From Muricomes sp. (GTDB lineage: Bacteria; Bacillota; Clostridia; Lachnospirales; Lachnospiraceae): 28,120 nt of DNA. The position numbers were made by a program, and so were the translations under genes. Shown in pieces: positions 8,514 to 15,659 of this stretch (positions are counted from its first letter, which is position 1; each line of letters opens with the position of its first letter). Under the pieces are notes generated by a model that was not told the DNA's origin, ran no database searches, and worked only from the letters and a program-made list of their open reading frames with translations. The stretch spans positions 1 through 28,120 of the forward strand of contig JAHHTM010000002.1 in assembly GCA_020024675.1 (NCBI GenBank), written 5' to 3'.

Positions 8514-8537
8514 TGCTATCTCTCCTTTCAAACCATC

Positions 8538-8563
8538 TATTGTCTTATGCACTTAAGACAATA
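8538..8563. promoter_or_regulatory. Perfect palindromic operator, probably for the GntR repressor
   Basis: TATTGTCTTA (8538-8547) and TAAGACAATA (8554-8563) are exact reverse complements separated by 6 bases. The upstream arm contains the -10 hexamer of the operon promoter, so a bound dimer would block RNA polymerase. This is the expected place for autorepression by the YtrA-type protein. Confidence 0.75.
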
Positions 8564-8586
8564 TCACAACTGAAATAAAATGTCAA
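8558..8586 (-). promoter_or_regulatory. Promoter of the gntR-ABC operon
   Basis: TTGACA (8586-8581), a 17-base spacer and TATTGT (8563-8558) form a strong sigma-A-type promoter reading leftward, with its -10 inside the palindrome. Confidence 0.8.
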
Positions 8587-8632
8587 TATTTGATGTTTGT
8601 TCTATAGGAAATGTAAGACCTTAATTTTACAA

Positions 8633-8653
8633 AAAATAATTGATAATTATTTT
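8633..8653. promoter_or_regulatory. AT-rich 9-3-9 palindrome, Fur/PerR-like box
   Basis: AAAATAATT (8633-8641) and AATTATTTT (8645-8653) are exact reverse complements around GAT. The element covers the -35 region of the flavodiiron promoter. Size, AT-richness and position resemble Fur-superfamily boxes; PerR control of flavodiiron genes is known in clostridia. The match to the classical TTATAAT-N-ATTATAA is only partial. Confidence 0.5.
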
Positions 8654-8668
8654 GAGTGTAGATATAAT
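8640..8668 (+). promoter_or_regulatory. Promoter of the flavodiiron protein gene
   Basis: TTGATA (8640-8645), 17 bases, then TATAAT (8663-8668): a near-consensus promoter 50 bases before the ATG at 8719. The ribosome site is AAAGGGGAT at about 8703-8711. Confidence 0.8.
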
Positions 8669-8718
8669 ATTTTATGTAGAGGATTGTTCAAAACAAGACA
8701 AGAAAGGGGATCCTGTAG

Positions 8719-10512
8719 ATGAAAATAACAAAGGATATTTTATATGTGGGTGTGAATGATCACCATATAGATCTTTTTGAAGGACAGTATGATGTACCGG
8801 ATGGAATGTCATACAATTCATATGTGATTAAAGATGAAAAAACAGCGGTTATGGATACAGTTGATGTAAACTTCACAAAAGAGTGGCTTTACAATATAGG
8901 CAGAGCTTTAGACGGAGCAAAACCAGATTATCTTATTGTTCAGCATATGGAACCAGATCACTCCGCAAATATTTATAATTTTATGAAAGAGTATCCAGAT
9001 ACAACAATTGTTGCAAATACAAAGACATTTACAATGATGGAAAATTTCTTCCGTGATATGGATTTGGATGGAAAGAAACTTGTTGTAGCAAATGGTGATA
9101 TATTATCTTTAGGAAAGCATGAACTTACGTTTGTTTTCGCACCAATGGTACATTGGCCGGAAGTTATGGTTACTTATGACAGTACAGATAAAGTGTTGTT
9201 CTCAGCAGATGCATTTGGTAAATTTGGTACACCGGATGTAGACGATGGCTGGGATGATGAAGCGCGTCGCTATTATATTGGTATTGTTGGAAAGTATGGT
9301 GCACAGGCACAGAAACTTTTAAAGGTGGCTGCAGGACTTGATATTGAAGTGATCTGTCCACTTCATGGACCTGTTCTTAACGAAAACCTGGCACATTATA
9401 TTGAAAAATATAATATTTGGTCTTCTTATGGAGTTGAGACAGAAGGTGTCATGATTGCATATACTTCTGTTTATGGGAATACGAAAAAAGCAGTAGAGAT
9501 TCTTGCTTCAAAATTAAAAGAAAAGAAATGCCCAAATGTCGTAGTTTGTGATCTTGCAAGAACAGATATGTCAGAAGCAGTGGCGAATGCATTCCGTTAT
9601 GGAAAGATTGTTCTGGCGACTACTACTTATAATGCAGATATCTTTCCATTCATGAGAGAATTTATTGAGCATCTGACAGAGAGAAACTTCCAAAACCGCA
9701 CAGTTGGTCTTATTGAGAATGGAAGCTGGGCATCTATGGCTGGAAAAGTAATGTCTGGTATGCTGGAAAAGAGCAAAAATATTACATGGCTTGAGAATAC
9801 AACAAAGATCATGTCTTCATTAAGTGATGAAAATATGGAACAGCTTGAGCTTATGGCAGAAGAACTTTGTCAGGAATATATGGCACAGTCAGATGAGAGC
9901 GCAGACAAGAATGATCTGAAAGCTTTATTTAAGATTGGATATGGTCTATATGTAGTTACATCAAATGATGGAACAAGAGATAATGGATTGATCGTAAATA
10001 CAGTTTCTCAGCTTACAGATAATCCGAAACGTGTAGCTGTTGGAATTAACAAGGCAAATTATTCTCACGATGTGATCAAGAAGACAGGAGTGTTAAATGT
10101 GAACTGTCTTTCTGTAGATGCACCATTTAGTGTGTTTGAAAATTTTGGATTCCAAAGTGGTCGTGACGTAGATAAATTTGCAGACTGGAAGAAACTTCGT
10201 TCAGACAATGGACTTTTATTCCTTCCAAAATATATCAATGCATTTATGTCACTGAAAGTTGAGCAATATATTGATCTTGGATCACATGGTTACTTTATCT
10301 GCTCTGTTACAGAAGCAAGAGTTATGAGTGACAAAGATACAATGACATATACTTACTATCAGAAAAATGTAAAACCAAAACCTCAGACAGAGGGTAAAAA
10401 AGGTTTCGTATGTAAAATCTGTGGATATATTTATGAAGGGGATGTACTTCCAGATGATTTCATTTGCCCATTGTGTAAACATGGGGCAGTAGATTTTGAG
10501 CCAATCGTGTAA
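8719..10512 (+). CDS. Multidomain flavodiiron protein (diiron-flavodoxin-flavin reductase-rubredoxin)
   Basis: A 597-residue oxygen/NO reductase. Residues 1-240 are the metallo-beta-lactamase-like diiron domain, with ligands His76, Glu78, Asp80, His81 (HMEPDH), His144, Asp163 and His215. Residues about 243-390 are a flavodoxin domain (YTSVYGNTKKAVEIL). Residues about 405-550 resemble an FMN flavin-reductase domain, and 563-597 a short rubredoxin-like domain (Cys565, Cys568, Cys583, Cys586). The extra C-terminal modules suggest it takes electrons from NAD(P)H directly or with fewer partners than the two-domain FprA type. It reduces O2 to water (or NO to N2O) in the cytoplasm of anaerobes. It is a single-gene unit with its own promoter, a palindrome at -35 and a strong terminator. 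Confidence 0.93.
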   Translation: MKITKDILYVGVNDHHIDLFEGQYDVPDGMSYNSYVIKDEKTAVMDTVDVNFTKEWLYNIGRALDGAKPDYLIVQHMEPDHSANIYNFMKEYPDTTIVANTKTFTMMENFFRDMDLDGKKLVVANGDILSLGKHELTFVFAPMVHWPEVMVTYDSTDKVLFSADAFGKFGTPDVDDGWDDEARRYYIGIVGKYGAQAQKLLKVAAGLDIEVICPLHGPVLNENLAHYIEKYNIWSSYGVETEGVMIAYTSVYGNTKKAVEILASKLKEKKCPNVVVCDLARTDMSEAVANAFRYGKIVLATTTYNADIFPFMREFIEHLTERNFQNRTVGLIENGSWASMAGKVMSGMLEKSKNITWLENTTKIMSSLSDENMEQLELMAEELCQEYMAQSDESADKNDLKALFKIGYGLYVVTSNDGTRDNGLIVNTVSQLTDNPKRVAVGINKANYSHDVIKKTGVLNVNCLSVDAPFSVFENFGFQSGRDVDKFADWKKLRSDNGLLFLPKYINAFMSLKVEQYIDLGSHGYFICSVTEARVMSDKDTMTYTYYQKNVKPKPQTEGKKGFVCKICGYIYEGDVLPDDFICPLCKHGAVDFEPIV

Positions 10513-10526
10513 AAAGTAAAAGAATG

Positions 10527-10573
10527 AAAAATCAGCCGGGCAGAAAATAATTATTTCTGTCCGGCTGATTTTT
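10527..10573. terminator. Bidirectional intrinsic terminator
   Basis: A 20-base stem (10527-10546 with 10554-10573) has one G-T position and A/T tails on both ends. It separates the flavodiiron gene from the convergent ECF S-component gene, whose stop is at 10577. Confidence 0.9.
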
Positions 10574-10576
10574 GAT

Positions 10577-11170
10577 TTAATCCTCATCCACAATGAGAAG
10601 TCCCATACGAAGAAGAACAGGACGAAGTACATTGTATAAGAAAACTACAAGGATCGTAGAAACAACAGCGTTCACAAAAGTTGTGACGGCACTCATTTTT
10701 GCAAGTGCTTCAGCAAGCTCTTGTGGCTGACCTAAAATATATTGTTTATAGAAAAAGCCTACGATCGGATCAGCTACAACATTGAATGCAAGTCCTGCTA
10801 TGGTAGCAATAAGACTCCAGCGGAAAATGTATTTTTTGTCAGTACTTTTATTGATTTTTGCATATTTATGTGCTACAAGTCCGACGATAAGACCAATACA
10901 GAGTTTCAGAACAAAGGTCTTTGGTGCACCTACAATATAAACTGGATCCAAAATATCTGCAATTGTCATTCCAAGTGCACCGGCAAGTCCTCCGTAGAGT
11001 CCACCTAACAGTAAAGCAGCCAGAACACAAAATGCATTTCCGATATGTAGGGAAGTTGCATCAGATCCAACAGGAATTTTAATTTGTAAAAACGTGAAGG
11101 ATACAAAGCAAAGGGCAGCCAAAAGAGCGGTCTGAGTAAGTTTCATGATAGTACGTTTTTGTTGATTCAT
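10577..11170 (-). CDS. ECF transporter S component (substrate-binding membrane subunit), substrate unknown
   Basis: A 197-residue protein with about six hydrophobic segments. The N-terminal part (TQTALLAALCFVSFTFLQIKIPVG, then HIGNAFCVLAALLLGGLYGG and GALGMTIADIL) is characteristic of ECF-type S components, small membrane proteins that bind a vitamin or precursor and share a common energising module. No ECF A or T subunit is encoded nearby, so it probably uses a module elsewhere (group II system). Neither a riboswitch nor a neighbouring biosynthetic gene identifies the ligand. The start follows GAGGAT by about 8 bases; a second ATG 8 codons in is possible. It is divergent from bioY but has no clear BirA site of its own. 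Confidence 0.8.
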   Translation of the reverse strand: MNQQKRTIMKLTQTALLAALCFVSFTFLQIKIPVGSDATSLHIGNAFCVLAALLLGGLYGGLAGALGMTIADILDPVYIVGAPKTFVLKLCIGLIVGLVAHKYAKINKSTDKKYIFRWSLIATIAGLAFNVVADPIVGFFYKQYILGQPQELAEALAKMSAVTTFVNAVVSTILVVFLYNVLRPVLLRMGLLIVDED

Positions 11171-11292
11171 TTTATTATCCTCAATTTCCTAAAATTTTCT
11201 TGTCCTATGATACCATTCTTATGGTCTTGTAAAAATATCCAGTTTATATAAAATTAGCCATACCAGTTCACGTAAAATAGTTGCGATACAAA

Positions 11293-11321
11293 TGTTAACT
11301 ATAAATAAAAATAGGTTGACA
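11293..11321. promoter_or_regulatory. BirA-like biotin operator
   Basis: TGTTAAC (11293-11299) and GTTGACA (11315-11321) form an imperfect inverted repeat with 15 bases between. This is the arrangement of BirA sites in Gram-positive biotin genes (TTGTTAAC ... GTTAACAA type). The right arm contains the -35 TTGACA of the bioY promoter, so biotin-loaded BirA would repress. Confidence 0.7.
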
Positions 11322-11344
11322 ATAGAAAGCCGTTTTGATAAGCT
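11316..11344 (+). promoter_or_regulatory. bioY promoter
   Basis: TTGACA (11316-11321), 17 bases, then TAAGCT (11339-11344), a moderate -10. The ribosome site AAGGAG is at 11353-11358. Confidence 0.6.
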
Positions 11345-11370
11345 ATGGAAGAAAGGAGAGAGCGGTAATC

Positions 11371-11922
11371 ATGAATACAACAAATACAGCTAGTAAAACA
11401 AAAGATATGGTCTATATCAGTATGTTTGCCATACTCATCGCAATCTGCTCATGGATTTCTATTCCGGCAGCAGTTCCATTTACATTCCAGACAATGGGGA
11501 TATTTCTGGCAGTCGGGATCTTAGGGGGGAAAAGAGGAACAATATCTGTTTTCATCTACATACTTGTAGGAATGGTAGGACTTCCGGTATTTTCAGGATT
11601 TAAAGGTGGAATTGCCGCTCTTGCTGGTCCTACTGGAGGATATATTATTGGATTTTTATTTTCTGCACTTCTCATGTGGGGAATCGAAAAACGATCTGCC
11701 AAAAATGGGATTACACTTCTGATCTCTATGATTCTTGGACTTCTGGTATGTTATGTATTTGGTACGATATGGTTTATGAAAATTTATTCTGCAACAAATG
11801 GGGCGGTGGGAATCGGCACAGTACTTGGATGGTGTGTGATACCATTTATAATTCCAGATTGTGTGAAAATAGTGATTGCATTTATTTTGACGAATCGGAT
11901 CAAAAAAGTAGTTCATGTATAA
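11371..11922 (+). CDS. bioY: Biotin transporter BioY (S component)
   Basis: A 183-residue membrane protein clearly of the BioY family: SIPAAVPFTFQTMGIFLAVG near the N-terminus, a GxxRG-type GKRGT turn, and the GLPVFSGFKGGIAALAGPTGGY signature that forms the biotin site. About six transmembrane helices. BioY imports biotin as the S component of an ECF transporter. The start chosen is the ATG at 11371 (MNTTNTASKTKD), downstream of AAGGAG; an in-frame TTG at 11335 lies inside the promoter and is rejected. The BirA-like operator immediately upstream independently supports a biotin role. The gene ends in a strong bidirectional terminator. Confidence 0.93.
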   Translation: MNTTNTASKTKDMVYISMFAILIAICSWISIPAAVPFTFQTMGIFLAVGILGGKRGTISVFIYILVGMVGLPVFSGFKGGIAALAGPTGGYIIGFLFSALLMWGIEKRSAKNGITLLISMILGLLVCYVFGTIWFMKIYSATNGAVGIGTVLGWCVIPFIIPDCVKIVIAFILTNRIKKVVHV

Positions 11923-11926
11923 AATA

Positions 11927-11967
11927 CAAAATGGTCTGACTTTCGAGTACAAAGTCAGACCATTTTG
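11927..11967. terminator. Bidirectional intrinsic terminator
   Basis: A perfect 17-base stem (11927-11943 with 11951-11967) with a 7-base loop ends in AAAA/TTTT on the two flanks. It serves both bioY and the convergent four-gene redox operon. Confidence 0.9.
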
Positions 11968-11968
11968 A

Positions 11969-12898
11969 TTAATTTAAATTGTTTGCTGCAAGATTTTTCT
12001 TGTAAGATGCAAGATCCGTATACAGTTCTTTTGTATATGGATTTTTCTTTGTCTTCTTAATCTGTAAGATCATATAGATAAATACGGCAAGATTAACAAT
12101 AAATGCAGCAATACTTAAGGTTCCCCATGCTGCTGGCTTGTAAGTTGCAGTAATGGAAAAAGCTGGAAGGGAAGCATAATCAACTACAAGAGAGAACAAT
12201 GCGAAGATCGCGAGTGTCTGTGCTCTGTGTTGAAGCCATACACCACGTTTCAAGAAAGCTTCTGCAACTGTACAAGATACAAGAAGTGCGATTCCTGAAT
12301 ACATAGCGCGAGTTGAAATACAATTATAGCAGTAAGCAGCATTCCATACATCATAAGCTACAATCCAGAACCATACCTGATCTGGCCATACCATATCTTT
12401 CGAAGGCGTTCTTGCAACACGAATCCCAACCCATCCAGTCATTGTAAGAAGGAGAAGCACACCAGCTGCGGCATTGAAAAGATTCCAGTATCCTCCAAGA
12501 AGTGTCAGACCTGCTTCATCTACGGTAAGCTCTTTGTAGTTCATGAAAACTTCCACATCACGGTAAACTGCTTCCAGGATATTGATCCCTAAGATTGCCA
12601 CAGGAAAATAAGCAGCAAATTTTGTGTGTTCCAGTTTTGTATAACGAATCAACATAAAACCTAATACACCAAGAAGTGCGGAAACGGCTTTGACTGTTCC
12701 AAACCATGTCTTGGAAGAAGGACTTCCAACAATGCCAAGAGCGATCAGCGTAAACATTACAGCTGGTATTAAAATGTACATAATGATAGAAAGAACCTTG
12801 CTTTTACGACTAATCTCATTTAATAGTACGAGAGCGGCAACTAAAATAATAAAACCAACAATGGTCGCCAGGTTATAACCTGTAAAAAAGAATCCCAT
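11969..12898 (-). CDS. Polytopic membrane protein A of the redox operon (possibly DUF5692)
   Basis: A 309-residue protein with about nine hydrophobic segments (near residues 7-26, 36-58, 67-83, 92-111, 135-155, 172-190, 195-215, 222-245, 255-280) and a basic C-terminal tail. I recognise no characterised family; it may be DUF5692. It shares spaced motifs with the first gene of the operon (INILEA, an AYDVWN-type motif, and RAQTLAI versus RANSLAI), so the two are probably distant paralogues. It is the last gene of the operon, 28 bases after the Fe-S reductase, with AAGGAGAG as ribosome site. Its context suggests a membrane partner for the two oxidoreductases, for example a docking or quinone/lipid-binding subunit (inference). 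Confidence 0.8.
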   Translation of the reverse strand: MGFFFTGYNLATIVGFIILVAALVLLNEISRKSKVLSIIMYILIPAVMFTLIALGIVGSPSSKTWFGTVKAVSALLGVLGFMLIRYTKLEHTKFAAYFPVAILGINILEAVYRDVEVFMNYKELTVDEAGLTLLGGYWNLFNAAAGVLLLLTMTGWVGIRVARTPSKDMVWPDQVWFWIVAYDVWNAAYCYNCISTRAMYSGIALLVSCTVAEAFLKRGVWLQHRAQTLAIFALFSLVVDYASLPAFSITATYKPAAWGTLSIAAFIVNLAVFIYMILQIKKTKKNPYTKELYTDLASYKKNLAANNLN

Positions 12899-12926
12899 AT
12901 AATCTCTCCTTTAGTAAACTACTTTA

Positions 12927-14096
12927 TTATAACAAAATAGATATATCTGAAATCGGGTAGGACTTGCAGGAATGAATATACCCGTATTTTTCGTCGGCTT
13001 TACGGAGCATCATTCCTTTTGATAAAAATACTTTTCCAGATACAAGTTGTACACGGCAAAGGCTACATTCTCCACTTCGGCAGCATACATTTACACGGAT
13101 ACCTGATCGCTCTAAAGCTGTTAGTACCGGCTCATTTGCGCGTCCTTCAATTACTTGTTCATTATTGATCGTAATTTTAAATACCTCAGAACCAGTAAGA
13201 TCTGCAGGCCAGCCAACTTCTTTTGTAATGTCTTTTGCAGCTCCAAACATTTCTCGGCGAATGTTTTTTTGTGCAAATCCAAGTTCATGTAATTGGTCAA
13301 CGCAGAATTGGTTCATGATTTCAGGACCACAGATGTAAGCTGTTCGTTCCAGATAATCCGGACAGAGTTTTTTGATCCGTTCTGCTGTAATAAAACCACG
13401 TTCTCCATCCCAGATGGCATCTTCGTCAGATACAACAAGGTAATATTTAAAGTTTGAAAATGTTTCACTAAGAGAAGTCAGCTGATCGTGAAAAAGAGCA
13501 GCTTCTGCATTTCTGCATCCATAAAGAAGAATCATGTCGCGGTCAAGCCCGGCTTCCAGTACTTCTCTAATCATACTCATAAATGGTGTGATTCCACTTC
13601 CACCGCCAAGCATCAGCATTTTTTTGCTGTGAAATACCGGCTGATAGTGGAATACACCGGCAGGTCTTGAAGCTGTAAATTCATCACCGGTTTTTACGTG
13701 ATCCAGCATATAGTCAGACACGAAACCATTCACAGTGCGGGCAACAGTGATCTCATAGTACGCTCTCTGTCTTGGAGAGGAACTGATGCTGTAAGGACGG
13801 CTTGTGCGTACGCCGTCAATTTCTGTAAAAATATTTAAATACTGTCCTGCTTCAAAAGGTGGAAGATATCCATCTTTTGAAGAAAGACGAAAAATCTTGG
13901 CATTCTTTCCAGTATCATAAACAGCACTCACTACAAAATGCAATTCCTTTGGATGCAGTCCTTTTAATCTGACTGTTGCAGGATCTTCACTTGAAATTTT
14001 ATCTTCGGAAATGGTGCGAAGAATGTCGATCTCTTGTAAAATTTCTTCTCCATGTACCAAAGTACCAAGAAGTGTTTCTTTAATTGTTTTTGCCAT
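12927..14096 (-). CDS. FAD/NAD(P)H reductase with C-terminal plant-type [2Fe-2S] domain
   Basis: A 389-residue electron-transfer protein. The order is an N-terminal extension (1-50), an FAD-binding barrel with RPYSISS (100-106), a nucleotide-binding domain with GGGSGITP (164-171) and CGPE (256-259), and a C-terminal ferredoxin domain with Cys339, Cys344, Cys347 and Cys377 (C-x4-C-x2-C-x29-C). This is the layout of oxygenase reductase components and related NADH:acceptor reductases. The start at 14096 follows AGGAGG by 6 bases; the frame extends to 14114 but that would precede the ribosome site. The upstream gene's stop is one base away, so the two are translationally coupled. It probably supplies electrons from NAD(P)H to the CrtI-like flavoprotein or the membrane proteins (inference). 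Confidence 0.9.
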   Translation of the reverse strand: MAKTIKETLLGTLVHGEEILQEIDILRTISEDKISSEDPATVRLKGLHPKELHFVVSAVYDTGKNAKIFRLSSKDGYLPPFEAGQYLNIFTEIDGVRTSRPYSISSSPRQRAYYEITVARTVNGFVSDYMLDHVKTGDEFTASRPAGVFHYQPVFHSKKMLMLGGGSGITPFMSMIREVLEAGLDRDMILLYGCRNAEAALFHDQLTSLSETFSNFKYYLVVSDEDAIWDGERGFITAERIKKLCPDYLERTAYICGPEIMNQFCVDQLHELGFAQKNIRREMFGAAKDITKEVGWPADLTGSEVFKITINNEQVIEGRANEPVLTALERSGIRVNVCCRSGECSLCRVQLVSGKVFLSKGMMLRKADEKYGYIHSCKSYPISDISILL

Positions 14097-14097
14097 T

Positions 14098-15630
14098 TTA
14101 AACCTCCTTCGCAACGCGGGTTGCTACTTTATCTGCATATGTATAATTTGGTCCGAAACCACAGGCATTTACCCAGCCACTGGCAAATTCTAATCCGTCA
14201 ATTTTACTTTCTGTAGGGAAGAAGAAAACAGATTGTCTTAAGTCCTGTTCATATCCATAGATCGCACCACCTGGATGTCCTAAGTAGCGCATATGTGTAA
14301 GTGGAGTGGCGATTTCCATTTCTTCAATATGGGAAGTAAAGCCGGGATACATTTTTTCAAGGCGGGCAACGATACGTCTTCCTGCTTCGTATTTCATTTC
14401 ATAATATTTTTCAGGGGAAAGTTTTTCCCATTCTTCTGCATATTTCAAAGTTCCGGCTGTGATCACAGAAGTGCCTTCAGGAGAGACTTCTCTGTCGTCT
14501 ACTGTATAACATGTAGCAATAAGTGGATCATTTTCCGGAAGCAGTTTGTATGCATCCATAAAATCTTTATTCGCATCAAAACTTTCATAATTCAAGGTAA
14601 AGGAGGTTGTAAATCCAATTTCTTCAGGAGTACAGTCAAGTCCTATAAAGCAAGTAAGAGCGGAGATACCTACTGTATATGGTTTTAAATATTCTCTTGC
14701 AGAATCAGGTACATCATCAGGATCCATAAGACTTCCATAAGTAGCAAGTGGAGAAATATTTGAAATGATTTTTTTACAACGGAATTCTCTTCCTTTTTCG
14801 TCAATAATTCCGACAGCTTTGTTATTTTCGACGATAATTTTTTCAACACCACAGTTAAGCTGTACGACACCACCCATACGTTTTGCCGCTTCCATAATAG
14901 CCTGATTCATCATCATGGATGTTCCACGAAGGTAGTAAGGTTTATCTTCCATATAGATAAATGTACATTTTGCGAGAATTGACCATGGGAAACGATCTGG
15001 ACGCATGCCCATGAAACACCAGTAAACACTTAAAGCAAGTTGTAGTTTCGGACATCCAGGGAAAAATTCGTCTAAAACTTCTTGTGAACTTTTTAGTCCA
15101 TATTCTGCCAGTGTCGGGTACATTTTCGGGAAGCCTTTTTTCATGATAAATTTCTTGAATGAACCAGGTTCCCCTGTGCTTTCTTCACTTTTTGCTGAAA
15201 ATTCATTTGCCTGCTGGCAGAAATCATAAACGGTCTTAAAATAACGTTTGATATTTTCACTGTGTTCAGGGAATTCTTTACACAGAAATTCTGTACACTT
15301 TTCTCTTCCTACCGGAATGCTAAGACCTGTTCCATCAGGGAAATTTACACGATACAGTTCTTCAATCTGAATCCAGTCAATCTCGTCTTCAATACCATAT
15401 CTTTTGAACTGTTTTCTAAGTGGACCGGGTTTCTCTGGTGTACCCATGTGGCTCAGTTGGTGCAGAGCAACTTCAAATTCGAAACGGCCACGACGAAAAC
15501 TTGTTCCACAGCCGCCAGGGATGTTGTGTTTTTCGAAAAGAATCACTTTCTTTCCTTTCTCGGCTAAGGTGGCAGCAGCTGCAAGACCGCCGTTTCCTGC
15601 GCCAATTACGATTACATCATAATTTTCCAT
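14098..15630 (-). CDS. CrtI/retinol-saturase-like FAD oxidoreductase
   Basis: A 510-residue flavoprotein that starts with YDVIVIGAGNGGLAAAATLA, followed by a GGCGTSF-type loop, as in phytoene desaturases (CrtI), retinol saturases and related NAD(P)/FAD oxidoreductases. The C-terminal FAD segment (FASGWVNACGFGPNYTYADKVA) departs from the usual carotenoid-enzyme form, and no other carotenoid gene is present, so carotenoid desaturation is unlikely. Relatives either remove or add hydrogens at carbon-carbon double bonds of hydrophobic polyenes. AGGAGG precedes the ATG by 9 bases. It lies 29 bases after a membrane-protein gene and abuts an Fe-S reductase, which suggests a reductive (saturase) direction. 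Substrate unknown. Confidence 0.85.
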   Translation of the reverse strand: MENYDVIVIGAGNGGLAAAATLAEKGKKVILFEKHNIPGGCGTSFRRGRFEFEVALHQLSHMGTPEKPGPLRKQFKRYGIEDEIDWIQIEELYRVNFPDGTGLSIPVGREKCTEFLCKEFPEHSENIKRYFKTVYDFCQQANEFSAKSEESTGEPGSFKKFIMKKGFPKMYPTLAEYGLKSSQEVLDEFFPGCPKLQLALSVYWCFMGMRPDRFPWSILAKCTFIYMEDKPYYLRGTSMMMNQAIMEAAKRMGGVVQLNCGVEKIIVENNKAVGIIDEKGREFRCKKIISNISPLATYGSLMDPDDVPDSAREYLKPYTVGISALTCFIGLDCTPEEIGFTTSFTLNYESFDANKDFMDAYKLLPENDPLIATCYTVDDREVSPEGTSVITAGTLKYAEEWEKLSPEKYYEMKYEAGRRIVARLEKMYPGFTSHIEEMEIATPLTHMRYLGHPGGAIYGYEQDLRQSVFFFPTESKIDGLEFASGWVNACGFGPNYTYADKVATRVAKEV

Positions 15631-15659
15631 AATATAAAGCCTCCTAAAATTTAATTTTA

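Noticed and set aside
11212..11225. Small hairpin ACCAT-TCTT-ATGGT upstream of the ECF S component as a riboswitch or terminator.
   Set aside because: Only five pairs, no T run in the direction of the gene and no recognisable riboswitch core.
14098..15630. Carotenoid biosynthesis (phytoene desaturase, crtI).
   Set aside because: No crtB or crtE-type gene is nearby, the C-terminal FAD signature is atypical, and the partner is an NAD(P)H Fe-S reductase.
15404..15632. Long plus-strand frames opposite the CrtI-like gene.
   Set aside because: They mirror the coding strand, lack ribosome sites and give cysteine- and arginine-rich sequences with no family resemblance.
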